Source: Haemonchus contortus (lineage: Eukaryota > Nematoda > Chromadorea > Rhabditida > Trichostrongylidae). Taken from it: a DNA stretch of 64,000 nucleotides. The translations under genes were made by a program, and so were the position numbers. The stretch lies in contig LS997564.1 in assembly GCA_000469685.2 (NCBI GenBank), forward strand, positions 2,992,940-3,056,939, read 5' to 3'. Positions 62,127 through 64,000 of this stretch are shown one piece after another. A model generated the notes under the pieces. That model was given only the letters and a program-made list of their open reading frames with translations, did no database searches and had not been told where the DNA came from. Each line of letters opens with the position of its first letter. Position 1 is the first letter of the stretch.

Positions 62127-63861
62127 GGGGTCTTCCACCGAAAATTTGGCAGAATTTCAAGATTTTTTATTCATAAGATTTCATATTTCTTTGCTAGGAT
62201 AGTAAATACTGCAGTTGATGCATACGCGGTTGATTAACCTGTGATTAGTAAATAGATGAGTAAATAAACAAGCAAATAGCCAAATAGGTTGCGGATCCCT
62301 CTTTTCATCGTTGGTGTTCCCTGTTCCCATGGAATATTTGCAAGTTCATCAGAGCGTAATACGGAAGATAAATTCGACGTCGTGTTGGTGATATATCTTG
62401 AAATTTCCCCCGCAGACGAACACTTATTTACTGTGACGTTCATGAGGTGATAATCGCGTTGCGTAACGTAACGACGTTGCGTGTGTTCCATTTCGGGCAT
62501 CAGGAAGGAAATGTACGAGGTTACGATGAGATATTAAAAGTCGCGATTGCAAATGGAAATGTTGCGATCAGACATCCTCGTCGGGCCCTCTCAGGTTCTA
62601 TGAGAGAGTGGTATACAGCATAGTAGAGAATTTTATAGTACTATTATGTGCAGTAGTAAAATCTAAAAAGATACGATGTGACATAACCCCTTTTTGGAAT
62701 GCGCCTCGTATTACGCTCCCATACAAACAGGGTGGTGCTTTTTTGGAATTCAGATCGAGTATACAAAGAATTACGGCAATCAGCGAATATTCAAATCACA
62801 GCTTTCATCCTCCCAGACGAATCGCGAACAACCGCGTTTGGGAGGGAAGATAGGTTTGGTCAGCCGGAGGGTGGAGAAAGTGATCCGGGATTCGATCCCC
62901 CTATTATACGTGTGTGATAGTGCGCCACTTGCCACTGCGCCATTACTACGTATAATATGGTATAGTATACATGTGCTATAGTTTATGGTATTTTTAATTG
63001 GAGGTCAAAAGTAGAAGACGTAGAAGGAAAAGAAATCGACTTCACCTCCCTCATGTGTAAGGGCTAGGCCAAATTCACTGAGTGAGGAGGGATGGGAATA
63101 TCCTACTGACTTCGTCCAAAGATCTTCCCAACTGAAACATGCTAATTTGTGGGATAGCTGGAGCAAAACGATCATGGTAGGAAGAAATTGTCCAAATGAC
63201 AAGTTCTTAGTGGGTACTATGGAAAAGCTGATAGAATTCAGATGTTGAAGGATTAATAAATGATAAGACAAGCGAAGAAAAAGTGTGATGAGAAGAATTC
63301 TTGTCGAATTAATGGCTCGAAAAGCTCCTAAACTGCTTTTCTGTTTGCAGGACTGATTGTCACCTGGGAATTTTCTATGAGAAAGTTATTGATGGAGTCC
63401 TTGAAGTCCTGAAAATCTTCGAAGCTTCGATATGAATAACAGAACTGAGTGATCTCTGAAGAAGGCGACTCTCCATTGAAGCAACATGTTTGGCAGTTTC
63501 AATTGGCTGGGTTTATACTAATCTTGTGGGATAAAGTGATTGGAAGCGATCTTCCCGGCATTTCCTCATTTTCTTTCTGTCTTTCCCCATTTTTGAAGGA
63601 TGAGAAGCTTCTACCTGTCCTCTGTTAGCCTCTAGGGTAAATAGAAAACCGGGGTCTTCTTTTTCTTTTTCTGGAACAGCGGATTTGTTTACCTTGGCAT
63701 CTTTGTTTCCGTCTGATAGGTACCTGAAAGGTCATGTCCTGTCTAGACTGAACAGCCAGTCGTGGCTTTCCCTTCTTTCCCTTTGACTTTCCCTTTATTT
63801 CACATTCACTTCACCGCGATCCAGACTACATTGTTGAGGTGAGGAAAAACTTGAAATGCGA
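62127..63861. other. Non-coding tail of window
   Basis: Apart from the tRNA-like repeat I see only AT-rich sequence with short frames. No exon with splice sites and a recognisable product is present. Confidence 0.4.
62806..62940 (+). repeat. tRNA-like dispersed repeat, copy 2
   Basis: TGGTCAGCCGG (62857-62867) approximates an A box, and GGATTCGATCC (62888-62898) is close to the B-box consensus at a normal spacing of 31 bases. GGG ATTCGAT CCC can form a T-arm. The acceptor stem is not convincing, so this is a tRNA-derived repeat or pseudogene rather than a tRNA gene. Confidence 0.45.
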
Positions 63862-63998
63862 CTATAGTGGTGAAGAATCTCCCCAGTAGCACCTCCGAGT
63901 CATCTCATCCGGTCGCGGCTCCGTAGGCGCGTCGTTGACGATGAGGACGTCGCATAGGGGATCTTGGCTCGTATTGCTAATCGTGCATGCGCGCATCC
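63862..63998 (-). CDS. Possible coding exon at the window edge
   Basis: On the minus strand a CpG-rich stretch is open as ISNTSQDPLCDVLIVNDAPT then EPRPDEMTRRCYWGDSSPL and a stop. Composition differs sharply from the AT-rich neighbourhood. It runs off the window end, so neither start nor splice sites can be judged. It could be part of the next gene or a repeat. Confidence 0.25.
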   Translation of the reverse strand, partial: MRACTISNTSQDPLCDVLIVNDAPTEPRPDEMTRRCYWGDSSPL

Positions 63999-64000
63999 GT

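Noticed and set aside
1..64000. CRISPR array, bacterial operon or phage-type system
   Set aside because: Spliced eukaryotic genes throughout; no regularly spaced short repeats.

Overview
This is a gene-poor, intron-rich nuclear segment of a nematode. Exons are short and bounded by nematode-type splice sites (acceptors close to TTTTCAG, donors GTAAGT or GTGAGT). Intron phases agree across whole genes, and the gene set is of Caenorhabditis type. Long introns full of small palindromic elements and mariner relics suggest a clade V strongylid such as a hookworm or relative; that is inference. From memory, C. elegans keeps dnj-10, polk-1 and twk-7 together on chromosome III (cosmid F22B7), so part of this order looks like conserved microsynteny. 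I could not test that.

Layout. (1) About 59-17794, plus strand: a two-pore-domain potassium channel, TWK-7 type, with two acidic N-terminal exons and a nine-exon channel core that reads without a frame break. Its introns hold a 1.9 kb foldback element and a few unexplained open frames. (2) 17795-23454: intergenic repeats with a palindromic element, a dead mariner copy (20176-21436) and GC-rich direct repeats. (3) 23455-27872, plus: a mitochondrial DnaJ protein (DNJ-10/Tid1) with all four zinc-binding motifs and two possible C-termini. (4) 28237-41417, plus: a 28-exon SNAPC4/SNPC-4 gene of 991 codons, with Myb repeats and C-terminal AT-hook-like motifs. It starts about 0.4-0.5 kb after dnj-10, so the two could be an operon. 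Its introns carry a piggyBac-like MITE, a mariner relic and a palindrome. (5) 42871-51094, plus: DNA polymerase kappa (polk-1), 12 exons, 580 aa, with a C-terminal RAD18-type zinc finger. (6) 54531 to at least 56935, minus: an ETS transcription factor of the ELF/E74 group with a complete DNA-binding domain; its 5' exons are unresolved and may reach about 59164. (7) 59165-64000: mostly repeats, including a 0.5 kb palindrome and tRNA-like sequences, with a few doubtful exons.

The genes do not form one pathway. They cover membrane excitability (TWK), mitochondrial protein folding (DNJ-10), transcription of small nuclear RNAs and, in C. elegans, piRNA loci (SNPC-4), DNA damage tolerance (POLK-1) and gene regulation (ETS). 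I found no convincing new multigene system. The most useful leads are the alternative dnj-10 3' ends, a cysteine pair set into POLK-1, the unresolved ETS 5' end and the many foldback elements inside introns.
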